From contig JAFARW010000134.1 in assembly GCA_019245275.1 (NCBI GenBank), positions 1 through 35,209 on the forward strand: a DNA stretch of 35,209 nucleotides. Reading direction: 5' to 3'. Below are positions 25,432 to 32,472 of the stretch, piece after piece. The stretch comes from Vulcanimicrobiota bacterium. Its GTDB lineage: Bacteria; Vulcanimicrobiota; Vulcanimicrobiia; Vulcanimicrobiales; Vulcanimicrobiaceae. The notes beneath the pieces were generated by a model. That model saw nothing but the letters and a program-made list of their open reading frames with translations. It did no database searches and was not told where the DNA came from. Every line of letters begins with the position of its first letter. Within the stretch, counting starts at the first letter, position 1. The translations under genes were made by a program, and so were the position numbers.

Positions 25432-26070
25432 TTGCGTAGTCTACTCGCAGCCGGCTTATTTTTCGTTTTAGTTTTCAGCACGGGCGGTTTTGCGCGTGCG
25501 AGTCAGATCGCTCAGCACGTTCCGGCGATCGGAAACTCGGCGTCTGCGGACAACACTGACCTTGCTTCATCTGCGACGAGCGCGGAGGCGCTTCCGGCAA
25601 TCGTCGAAACCCAGCCGGCGTACGAACACGCAGCGGCGGCGGCAGCGGCCGCTCCGCGCACGCTTACGCGGCTTGCGGTTCGCGTTGTGCGTCGCGCATC
25701 CACGATCGCACGTGCGCTAACTCGAGATGCGCTGCGCTTTCTCGGGACGCCTTACGTCTTCGGCGGCACTTCGGGCTATGGCTTTGATTGCTCCGGCTAT
25801 GTGCAGCATGTCTTTGCGATGGCCGGCGTCTACTTGCCGCGTACGGCTGATGCCCAGTATTACGCCGGCAGCGGCGTCAGTCAGCCGCGGGCTGGTGACC
25901 TTGTGTTCTTCCAAACGTACGAAGCAGGTCCATCGCACGTCGGCATCTACCTAGGCGGCGGTCGTTTCGTGCATGCGAGTTCGAGCCGCGGAGTCATGGT
26001 CAGCAGTCTCGGCGAAAGCTATTGGTCCGCCCGTTACATCGGCGCGAAGCGCTTCGCCCGTAAGCACTAG
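25432..26070 (+). CDS. Secreted NlpC/P60 peptidoglycan endopeptidase
   Basis: Cell-wall hydrolase cutting peptide stems. A signal peptide covers about residues 1-23 (LLAAGLFFVLVFSTGGFARA). An Ala-rich low-complexity linker follows to residue 95. The catalytic domain holds the Cys of FDCSGYVQHVF, the His of SHVGIYLG and a second His in RFVHASS, in the standard order. Length 212 aa. The TTG at 25432 is chosen because AGAGGAG (25419-25425) stands 6 nt before it and it gives a clean signal peptide; an in-frame TTG at 25414 would include that ribosome binding site. Expression is probably controlled by the c-di-AMP riboswitch immediately upstream. Confidence 0.93.
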   Translation: MRSLLAAGLFFVLVFSTGGFARASQIAQHVPAIGNSASADNTDLASSATSAEALPAIVETQPAYEHAAAAAAAAPRTLTRLAVRVVRRASTIARALTRDALRFLGTPYVFGGTSGYGFDCSGYVQHVFAMAGVYLPRTADAQYYAGSGVSQPRAGDLVFFQTYEAGPSHVGIYLGGGRFVHASSSRGVMVSSLGESYWSARYIGAKRFARKH

Positions 26071-26073
26071 CGA

Positions 26074-26100
26074 GGACCCTTCGACAGGCTCAGGGTGACG
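26074..26100. repeat. Intergenic palindromic repeat of the HPEPVEG type
   Basis: The core CCCTTCGACAGGCTCAGGGT (26077-26096) matches a short palindromic repeat found between genes in many unrelated bacteria; its translation on the minus strand gives the well-known spurious peptide HPEPVEG. ACCCT and AGGGT form the ends of an imperfect hairpin. It lies 3 nt after the NlpC/P60 stop and may act as a transcript end. Single copy in this window. Confidence 0.7.
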
Positions 26101-26126
26101 GGCGCTCAAAACCAAGCCTGACGCCT

Positions 26127-26199
26127 TGGGGCGTAGCCAAGTTGGTAAGGCACCAGACTTTGAATCTGGCATGCGTTGGTTCGAGTCCAGCCGCCCCAG
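26127..26199 (+). tRNA. tRNA-Gln (anticodon TTG)
   Basis: Full cloverleaf: acceptor TGGGGCG (26127-26133) pairs with CGCCCCA (26192-26198); D stem GCC/GGC; anticodon stem CCAGA/TCTGG with loop CTTTGAA, anticodon TTG at 26160-26162; T stem GTTGG/CCAGC (one T-G) with loop TTCGAGT. The discriminator is G, as expected for Gln. CCA is not encoded. Confidence 0.96.
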
Positions 26200-26203
26200 C
26201 AAC

Positions 26204-26779
26204 TCACTTCGAAAGCGCAGCTGCCGTGACTACGGCGGCGGCCATTGCGAGCTTGTGATCGCTGTTCCACGGCGGCCCGATTGCTCGCCGCATTTGGAGA
26301 AAGTGTTCCTCAAAGTTCTCGACGTGCAACGCTTGACTCGCGGCGCCTAACACCGTCTTCGCGTCAAACCAATAGACGGGCCAACCGCGCGCCTTCGCCG
26401 CGGCGGCCAGGGCTTCGCGGTACATCACCCAGTCGGCAAGGTTTCGCGCACGATGGTCCTTGATGCGCTCGGCAATTGTGGGCGGGAGCCGTGGACAACT
26501 CCGCAGCGCGACGCCGAGGATCGATGGTATGGTCATCGCCAGCGTGTCCAGCGCGAGCGCCGCATGTCTCTCCGCCGAAGCGCGCACCCGCTCGACCAAT
26601 GCCACGGCCCGATCCATCGGGAGCAGCTGGCCTTCGTGGTGATGGGGAAGACCCGGCAGACTGTCGTCCACAAGCTCGACGCGGCGACGGTCTAGGAGCG
26701 TGCCGTCGCGCGCCATCGTCACCAACACCGCCCAACCGCCGTGATCTGAAGCCCCGACGACGCCGCCGTTTTTTGACAT
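26204..26779 (-). CDS. Conserved hypothetical protein
   Basis: A 191-aa soluble protein without a signal peptide. I recall its opening (VGASDHGGWAVLVTMARDG, then LLDRRRVELVD, then LPHHHEGQ) from uncharacterised proteins in other phyla, but know no function. The alternating strand pattern at the start, with an early Asp and conserved Gly-Gly-Trp, could be an RNase H-like fold; that is a guess. The ATG at 26779 has an excellent ribosome binding site (GGAGGAGG, 4 nt upstream). The stop lies 4 bp beyond the 3' end of tRNA-Gln, on the opposite strand. It is divergent from gdhA across 70 bp. Confidence 0.85.
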   Translation of the reverse strand: MSKNGGVVGASDHGGWAVLVTMARDGTLLDRRRVELVDDSLPGLPHHHEGQLLPMDRAVALVERVRASAERHAALALDTLAMTIPSILGVALRSCPRLPPTIAERIKDHRARNLADWVMYREALAAAAKARGWPVYWFDAKTVLGAASQALHVENFEEHFLQMRRAIGPPWNSDHKLAMAAAVVTAAALSK

Positions 26780-26849
26780 GATCCTCCTCCGAAATGACTG
26801 ATCACGCGCCCCGCAAAGGCTGCCGGTCTTTTCTTTTGAAGCCTTCCTT

Positions 26850-28130
26850 ATGACGACAGCCACGATCGACCGCTCCGCGGCACAGAGCACAGACAACGTT
26901 TGGCAAATGGCGCAACGCCAGCTGGATGAGGTCGCGGCGCTCATCGATCTCAACCCTTCGGTTCACGAGTACCTGCGTTATCCGAAGCGGGTGCTGGAAG
27001 TCTCGGTGCCGGTTCGCATGGACGACGGCGAGTTCAAGGTTTTCACGGGCTATCGCGTCCAGCACAATATGTCGCGCGGTCCTTCAAAGGGCGGCATTCG
27101 CTTTCATCCTGATGTGACGCTCGACGAAGTCAAAGCACTGGCGATGTGGATGACCTGGAAATGCGCGCTCGTCAACATTCCTTTCGGCGGAGCGAAGGGT
27201 GGCGTTATCTGCAATCCCAAGGCGATGTCCATGCAGGAGCTCGAGAATTTGACGCGCCGTTTCACGACGGAGATCTCGATCATCATCGGACCTGAGAAAG
27301 ATATTCCGGCGCCCGACGTTTACACGACGCCGCAGATCATGGCGTGGATCATGGACACATTCTCGATGCAGCATGGCTATTCGATTCCCGGCGTCGTCAC
27401 CGGCAAGCCGATCTCGATCGGCGGTTCGCAAGGGCGCGATAAAGCGACGGCACGCGGCTGTCTGTACGTCATCGATGAAGCGATGAATTCGCTCGGCATC
27501 CCGATTCAAGGTGCGCGTGTTGCAATCCAAGGCTTCGGCAACGCGGGGTTGCACGCCGGCGAGTTGATGGCGCAGCGCGGCTACACGATCGTTGCCGCTT
27601 CTGATTCACGCGGCGGCGTCTACCGCGAGCGCGGCCTGAACGTTGCGGAGCTAATCGCGCATAAGGAAGCGACGGGGTCGGTCGTTGGTTTTGAGGGCAG
27701 CGAGCCGATCTCGAATCGTGACCTTCTCGCGTGCAGATGTGAAGTGCTCGTTCCGGCGGCATTGGAGAAGGTGATTACCGAAGAAAACGCGCGCGACGTC
27801 AAAGCCAAGATCGTTGCGGAAGCGGCCAACGGCCCAACGTTACCGGAAGCCGACGACATCCTCTTCGAACGCGGAATCATGGTGTTGCCCGATATCCTCG
27901 CGAACGCCGGCGGCGTCACGGTTTCGTATTTCGAGTGGGTGCAAGATCTGCAAAACAACTTTTGGGAAGAAGATGAGATCAACAAGCGCCTGAAGCAGAT
28001 CATGACGCGCGCCTTTGCGGAAACCGCCGACCAGGCGCGCCGCTACAACGTCGACATGCGGCGCGGTGCATATGCAGTCGCCGTCAGCCGCGTTGCGGAG
28101 GCGACGGCAAAGCGCGGTCTCTACCCGTAG
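26850..28130 (+). CDS. gdhA: Glutamate dehydrogenase
   Basis: Reversibly converts glutamate to 2-oxoglutarate and ammonia with NAD(P). The substrate site GYRVQHNMSRGPSKGGIRFH, the catalytic lysine block PFGGAKGGV, and the PAPDV segment are in order. The Rossmann motif is GFGNAGLHAG in the second half. Length 426 aa fits the hexameric class. The ATG at 26850 lacks a visible ribosome binding site. It links nitrogen assimilation to the TCA genes further along. The TAG is followed 5 nt later by the TTG of the DUF1835 gene. Confidence 0.96.
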   Translation: MTTATIDRSAAQSTDNVWQMAQRQLDEVAALIDLNPSVHEYLRYPKRVLEVSVPVRMDDGEFKVFTGYRVQHNMSRGPSKGGIRFHPDVTLDEVKALAMWMTWKCALVNIPFGGAKGGVICNPKAMSMQELENLTRRFTTEISIIIGPEKDIPAPDVYTTPQIMAWIMDTFSMQHGYSIPGVVTGKPISIGGSQGRDKATARGCLYVIDEAMNSLGIPIQGARVAIQGFGNAGLHAGELMAQRGYTIVAASDSRGGVYRERGLNVAELIAHKEATGSVVGFEGSEPISNRDLLACRCEVLVPAALEKVITEENARDVKAKIVAEAANGPTLPEADDILFERGIMVLPDILANAGGVTVSYFEWVQDLQNNFWEEDEINKRLKQIMTRAFAETADQARRYNVDMRRGAYAVAVSRVAEATAKRGLYP

Positions 28131-28135
28131 GGAAA

Positions 28136-29080
28136 TTGACCTCAAAGCTGCATGTCACGAACGGCGACTCGGTCGTGTACACTTGGCGCAAAGGCGGCCT
28201 CATCGGCACGCAACTTCCGTGGCGCGACGCGCTGCATGACGGCCCGGTTCCGGCAGGTTTAGCGCTTCCCGAGCTGAGCGCGCTGCGCGCGCAGTATCTG
28301 GGCGTCGCCGGCTACGGCAACCCGATCAGACTCGGCCACGATTTTCAAAAACGCGATGCGACGATCGCGCGCTGCATGGAGTTCGACGAAGTCGTGCTCT
28401 GGTTCGAGCACGATCTTTACGACCAGCTGCAGTTGTTGCAGATCCTCGACTACCTCGCTGGTCAATCCTTGCCGTTGGGAAGCCTGCAATTGATCCAGAG
28501 CGATGATTTCTTGGGATTGCTCGCCGCACCCGAACTGCTAGCGCTCCAAAACAGTCGGCGCCCGGTGCTCCAGCAAACGTTGCGCGGGGCATCGGAGATG
28601 TGGGCGGCTTACCGGGCGCCGACGCCTGAGCGACTCTTTGAAATCCACGGGGCCGTTCCGGCACAACTTCGTCACATGACGAGCGCGCTGCGGAGGCTTT
28701 TCGAGGAGTATCCGTCGGTGCGAACGGGCACATCGCGCACGCAACGGCACATCCTCGAAGCGGTTGCAGAAGGCGCGCATGCCAAAGAGGACATTTTTCG
28801 GCTCGCGCAACTGCGCGAAGAGGCTGCGTTTTTGGGCGATGCGCCGTTTTACAAACGCTTCGAAGAGCTCTGCGACGCATCGGCGCCGTTACTGCAGGCA
28901 ATACAAAACGGATACCGACTTACGCCGCTCGGGCGCCGCGTGCTTGCGGGCGCTGAGGATTGGCTTGCGTTGCGCGGGAGCGAGCGTTGGATCGGCGGCG
29001 TGCATCTGAGCGGCGCCGACGTCTGGCGGTGGGATGAGGACGCAGCGATGTTCGCCGCGCCCTCAAATTTGGAAACCTAG
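28136..29080 (+). CDS. DUF1835 domain protein
   Basis: The N-terminus LHVTNGDSVVYTWRKGGL followed by LPWRDALHDGPVP is characteristic of DUF1835, a family of unknown function; WFEHDLYDQLQLLQIL is also typical. The C-terminal half (about 180-314), with a helical segment and TPLGRRVLAG, is of the kind often found after DUF1835. Length 314 aa. A TTG at 28136, five nt after the gdhA stop, is chosen because the motif begins at residue 5. The stop shares a CTAG with the converging DUF6496 gene. Role unknown; the position suggests co-transcription with gdhA. Confidence 0.82.
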   Translation: MTSKLHVTNGDSVVYTWRKGGLIGTQLPWRDALHDGPVPAGLALPELSALRAQYLGVAGYGNPIRLGHDFQKRDATIARCMEFDEVVLWFEHDLYDQLQLLQILDYLAGQSLPLGSLQLIQSDDFLGLLAAPELLALQNSRRPVLQQTLRGASEMWAAYRAPTPERLFEIHGAVPAQLRHMTSALRRLFEEYPSVRTGTSRTQRHILEAVAEGAHAKEDIFRLAQLREEAAFLGDAPFYKRFEELCDASAPLLQAIQNGYRLTPLGRRVLAGAEDWLALRGSERWIGGVHLSGADVWRWDEDAAMFAAPSNLET

Positions 29081-29418
29081 CTTTTCTTTCGGCTTCGTTT
29101 TCGTTTCGGAACTTTGCCCCCGGAGCGGCGTGCCTCGGAAAGCCCGATCGCGATCGCCTGTTTGCGGCTCGTTACCTTCTTGCCGGAGCGACCGGAACGG
29201 AGTTCGCCGCGCTTCATCTCGTGCATGCTGCGTTTGACTTTGCGGGAAGCCTTCGGACCGTATTTCCGTTTTTTGCGCCCGCCCTTGGACTTGCGCGAGC
29301 TTTTTCGCGACGATTTCTTACGTCCGCTCGATTTTCGCCGCGAGGAACTGCTGCGGCTGCTCGAGCTGCGTTTCCGGCGGCTCGAGGATTTCTTGCGGCT
29401 GGATTTTTTTCTCGGCAT
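29077..29418 (-). CDS. Histone-H1-like DUF6496 protein
   Basis: A 113-aa, extremely basic protein. Residues 2 to about 60 are almost only Lys, Arg and Ser in KKSS/RRKSS repeats, resembling histone H1 tails. The C-terminal part carries RSMHEMKRGELRSGRSGKKV and TSRKQAIAIGLSEARRSG, the DUF6496 signature. Probable role is binding DNA or RNA; no direct evidence. The ATG at 29418 is chosen because the repeats start there; AGGAGG lies about 16 nt upstream, rather far. It is divergent from the STAS gene and converges on DUF1835 with overlapping stops. Confidence 0.85.
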   Translation of the reverse strand: MPRKKSSRKKSSSRRKRSSSSRSSSSRRKSSGRKKSSRKSSRKSKGGRKKRKYGPKASRKVKRSMHEMKRGELRSGRSGKKVTSRKQAIAIGLSEARRSGGKVPKRKRSRKKS

Positions 29419-29528
29419 AGTCTTTCTTCGCTTTCCTCCTGACGAGTAACGAATCGTGGAGCCTACCGTTGTACATACCCATATCCGCGAGAGGACCGTC
29501 GCTAACGGGATGCAGAAGCGACTTCTCC

Positions 29529-29906
29529 ATGGCTTCCGCTCAGCTAGCGATCGACGTCGTCGGCGAACCGCGACCCGAAGCGAAAGTTCTGGCGCTCCGC
29601 GGAACACTGGATATGGCAACGTCGCCGTCTTTGCGCTCCGCATTGCTCGAGGCCACCGAAGCTGGTAAAGAAGAGATCGTCATCGACTTGACGCGCGTCG
29701 AGTACATCGACTCAACCGGATTGGGTTCATTGATCGGCGCGCAGCGCAGAGCGCAGGAACGCAATGGCTGCCTGCGGCTCGTCGTTAAAGAGGGACCGCT
29801 CTCGCGGCTTTTCAACATCACGGGCCTGGTGCGCGTCTTCGGAATCTATCCCAGCGTTGATGATGCGCTCGGCGATACGCGCCGCGTCGCCGCGGCACAA
29901 GCCTAA
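29529..29906 (+). CDS. STAS-domain anti-anti-sigma factor (SpoIIAA/RsbV type)
   Basis: A 125-aa single STAS domain. VLALRGTLDMATSPSLRSALLEA and IVIDLTRVEYIDSTGLGSLIGA are the typical strands and the phosphorylation-site loop; the serine of DSTGLG is the usual target of a partner-switch kinase. Such proteins release a sigma factor by binding its anti-sigma kinase. No kinase or phosphatase partner is in the window. The sigma factor at 10447 is the only candidate sigma visible and no link to it is shown. The start MASAQLAID (29529) lacks a strong ribosome binding site. The stop overlaps that of glcF on the other strand. Confidence 0.9.
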   Translation: MASAQLAIDVVGEPRPEAKVLALRGTLDMATSPSLRSALLEATEAGKEEIVIDLTRVEYIDSTGLGSLIGAQRRAQERNGCLRLVVKEGPLSRLFNITGLVRVFGIYPSVDDALGDTRRVAAAQA

Positions 29907-31249
29907 GAACTATACGCTTCGTCTAGCAATTCGATCACGTGGGCGACCCGCGTCGCCGCGCCGTTTTCGGCCAGCATCGCGCGCAATTGCAAGGCGCAGC
30001 CGGGGTTTGCAGTCGCGATGATCTGTGCGCCGGTCGCACGCGCGTTTTCGATTTTGCGCCGGCCGAGCCGCTCGGACATCTCGGGCTCGGTGAGATTGTA
30101 GATTCCGGCCGAACCACAGCAGACGCTGCTCTCCGCCATCTCGACGAGCTGCAGCCCCGGGACTAAGCGCAGCAACGCGCGCGGTGCGTGCGCGATCCGT
30201 TGCGCGTGCGCGAGATGACAGGGCTCTTGGTAGGTAACGGTTTCTTCGATACGCCGGTCGGTCGCCGGGAGTTGGCCGTCCGCAAGCACCTCGATGACAT
30301 CTCGGACTTTCGCGCTGAATGCGGCTGCACGCTGCGCCCAACGCGGATCGTCGGCAAACCATTCGCCGTATTCTTTGAGCGCGGCGCCGCAGCCGGCCGC
30401 GTTGACGATATAAAGGTCGGCGCCGGAACGCTCAAACGCTTCGATGTTGCGCCTGGCTAGCGCGCGTCCGGCATCGCGCTCACCCGCATGCACGCTCAAT
30501 GCGCCGCAGCAGCCTTGACCGGGCGGCACGACAACCGTGAAGCCTGCGCGGTTCAACATGCGCACGGTTGCGCGGTCGACATCGGCGTACGCGATATGCA
30601 TAATGCACCCGGCGTGCAAGAATACGGTTGCGCGCGATCCGCTAACCGTAAACCGCTGGCCGGATGGAACGAAGAAAGAAGAAGAGATCGCCGGCGCAAG
30701 CCGTTCGGTGCGCTCGAGCTTCAGCAGCCGGAGCAGCCCGCAGCGCCGCGCGAATTGCTGCAAGCCGGAACGCTGGTAGAAGCGCAGCATAGCGGCGACT
30801 GCGCGCAAGCGGCGCAAGCGTCCAAACAAGAATCGAAAGGCGAACCAGCGCCCGAAGCGCTCCCAAAACCCGCCGGGATCGACGCGCACGATCTGCGCGC
30901 GCGCGGTTTCGATCAATTGGCCGTAGTGTACGCCTGACGGACACACCGCCTCGCAGGCTCGGCAACCCAAACACTCCGACATCTGATCGACGAAACCGGG
31001 GCTCAAGAGGTCCAGTTGTCCTTCGCCGACGGACTTGATCAGGCTGATCCGTCCACGCGGTCCGGATGTCTCGGTCAGTGTCTCTAAATAAGTCGGGCAA
31101 CTCGAAAGACAGAGTCCGCAGCGCACGCAGCGGTTGTAGATCGCATCCGAAGGAGCATCCGAGTTGCTGTAACCGCGCAGCGCTTGCGCGGTCGCATCGT
31201 TAGAGTTCGATATCTTCGCTTCGCTGGTCGATCGGTACGTACTTGACAC
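29903..31249 (-). CDS. glcF: Glycolate oxidase iron-sulfur subunit-like protein
   Basis: Membrane-associated Fe-S/CCG-domain oxidoreductase subunit. The N-terminal dicluster ferredoxin has CVRCGLCLSSCP and CLGCRACEAVCP. Two CCG domains follow: HAGCIMHIAYADVD...GCCGALSVHAGE and QEPCHLAHAQRI...SSVCCGSAGIYN. In GlcDEF this subunit passes electrons from the flavoprotein to quinones; related proteins serve lactate or glycerol-3-phosphate oxidation. No glcD or glcE is present here, so the partner is unknown. The start is uncertain: GTG at 31249 is used, with TTG at 31261 as alternative; both lie inside the end of citrate synthase, and no standard start codon is available between that and the first cluster. 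Confidence 0.85.
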   Translation of the reverse strand: MSSTYRSTSEAKISNSNDATAQALRGYSNSDAPSDAIYNRCVRCGLCLSSCPTYLETLTETSGPRGRISLIKSVGEGQLDLLSPGFVDQMSECLGCRACEAVCPSGVHYGQLIETARAQIVRVDPGGFWERFGRWFAFRFLFGRLRRLRAVAAMLRFYQRSGLQQFARRCGLLRLLKLERTERLAPAISSSFFVPSGQRFTVSGSRATVFLHAGCIMHIAYADVDRATVRMLNRAGFTVVVPPGQGCCGALSVHAGERDAGRALARRNIEAFERSGADLYIVNAAGCGAALKEYGEWFADDPRWAQRAAAFSAKVRDVIEVLADGQLPATDRRIEETVTYQEPCHLAHAQRIAHAPRALLRLVPGLQLVEMAESSVCCGSAGIYNLTEPEMSERLGRRKIENARATGAQIIATANPGCALQLRAMLAENGAATRVAHVIELLDEAYSS

Positions 31250-32369
31250 CGCGTGGTCCAACGTAGTTCGCGCGTGGCCGGATCAACTTGTTGTCGGCAT
31301 ACTGTTCTATGATATGGGCACACCAACCGACAACGCGGCTGATCGCAAAAACCGGCGTGAAATATTGTGTCGGGATGCCGAGCGTATAGTAGACCGAAGC
31401 CGAATAGAGGTCCACGTTTGGATAGAGTTGCTTGCGCTCCCAGACGGATTTTTCCATCCGCTCCGTCATCTCGATCCACTTCGTCGTGCCGGCACGAGTT
31501 CCGACTTCCTTTGCAATTCGTTTTAACTCTGCAGCTCGTGGGTCATACGCTTTGTAGACCGCGTGGCCGAATCCCATAATCTTTTCGTGGGCGTCCAGCT
31601 TGCCGGCGACCCAGGGGTCGACGTTTTCAATGTCGCCGATCTCGAGGAGGTTCATAATGACGCCTTCGTTGGCGCCGCCATGGAGCGGGCCTTTGAGCGC
31701 TCCGATCGCCGAGGTGATCGCGGAATACATATCGGAAAGCGTCGCTGCGGTCACGATGGCCGCAAACGTCGATGCGTTCATGCCGTGGTCGGCATGCAAG
31801 ATCAAAGCCGCATCGAGGACGCGCACCGCTTGCGCGTCGGGTGCTTTACCCGTAAACATCTGCAAGAAGTTGGCCGCCGTATCAAGCTCCGGATCCGGTT
31901 TGATCGGGTCGAGACCTTCCGATATCCGGTGGTACGCGGCCAGGATGCTCGGAACACTCGCGGTGAGTGTCAGGGCTTTATCAACTTGCGATTCGCGCGA
32001 CATCTCTGCGCCACGTGGATCCAGAACGCCCAGCGCCGAGACCATTGTGCGCAGGATATTCATCGGAATCCGGCTCGGCGGCAAACATCGCAGCAAAGAT
32101 ATGATTTCAGGCGGAAGCTTCCGTCGCTCATTCAGCTGCGCGCGGAATTTGTTCAAGTGCGCGGCGGTCGGCAGTGCACCGAACCACAGCAAGTATGCGA
32201 TCTCCTCAAACGTTGAATTGACCGCAAGCTCGCGGATATCGATTCCGCGATAGATCAGTTCGCCGCGCTCACCGTTAATCGAGGAAAGTTTCGTGTCGCC
32301 TACGACGGCGCCGCGAAGGCCGGTTTGGCTCGGTGCGGCGGGCGCAATCGTGGGTGCCGGATTTGTCAT
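31200..32369 (-). CDS. gltA: Citrate synthase
   Basis: Condenses oxaloacetate with acetyl-CoA at the entry of the TCA cycle; 2-methylcitrate synthase cannot be excluded. The catalytic residues sit in HADHGMNASTFAA, GPLHGGANEGV and MGFGHAVYKAYDPRA (the last with the usual His and the active-site Asp region further on). Length 389 aa, type I dimeric form. The ATG at 32369 gives MTNPAPTIAPAAPS; upstream codons would pass through the shared regulatory spacer. No strong ribosome binding site is seen. Divergent from mdh and overlapping glcF at its 3' end. Confidence 0.94.
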   Translation of the reverse strand: MTNPAPTIAPAAPSQTGLRGAVVGDTKLSSINGERGELIYRGIDIRELAVNSTFEEIAYLLWFGALPTAAHLNKFRAQLNERRKLPPEIISLLRCLPPSRIPMNILRTMVSALGVLDPRGAEMSRESQVDKALTLTASVPSILAAYHRISEGLDPIKPDPELDTAANFLQMFTGKAPDAQAVRVLDAALILHADHGMNASTFAAIVTAATLSDMYSAITSAIGALKGPLHGGANEGVIMNLLEIGDIENVDPWVAGKLDAHEKIMGFGHAVYKAYDPRAAELKRIAKEVGTRAGTTKWIEMTERMEKSVWERKQLYPNVDLYSASVYYTLGIPTQYFTPVFAISRVVGWCAHIIEQYADNKLIRPRANYVGPRGVKYVPIDQRSEDIEL

Positions 32370-32379
32370 GTAGCACGCT

Positions 32380-32408
32380 TTTGAGGAACCTCTGGGGTTC
32401 CTTTCAAA
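32380..32408. promoter_or_regulatory. Inverted repeat in the gltA-mdh divergent spacer
   Basis: TTTGA-GGAACC (32380-32390) and GGTTCC-tt-TCAAA (32396-32408) are inverted copies, 11 bp with a 2-nt bulge and a 5-nt centre. The repeat lies 11 bp before the gltA ATG and within the 103-bp spacer shared with mdh. A perfect GCGCGC-GA-GCGCGC lies at 32415-32428. It may be an operator, or a hairpin in the gltA leader that affects translation. Confidence 0.5.
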
Positions 32409-32472
32409 GGAGAGGCGCGCGAGCGCGCAGTAAGCGTCGCGCGGTTTCTCTACGACTTCTTCAAGGAGCAGC

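Noticed and set aside
25951..26202. Minus-strand ORF across the repeat and tRNA (84 codons)
   Set aside because: Its translation is the antisense of tRNA-Gln plus the HPEPVEG repeat, a well-known false ORF.
26204..26953. Longer N-terminal extension (58 residues) of the hypothetical gene beyond ATG 26779
   Set aside because: The extension overlaps gdhA, and the ATG at 26779 has a strong ribosome binding site and the conserved start.
29219..29449. Plus-strand ORFs rich in Arg/Leu opposite the DUF6496 gene
   Set aside because: They are complements of the K/R/S-rich coding repeats; the minus-strand reading carries the recognised domain.
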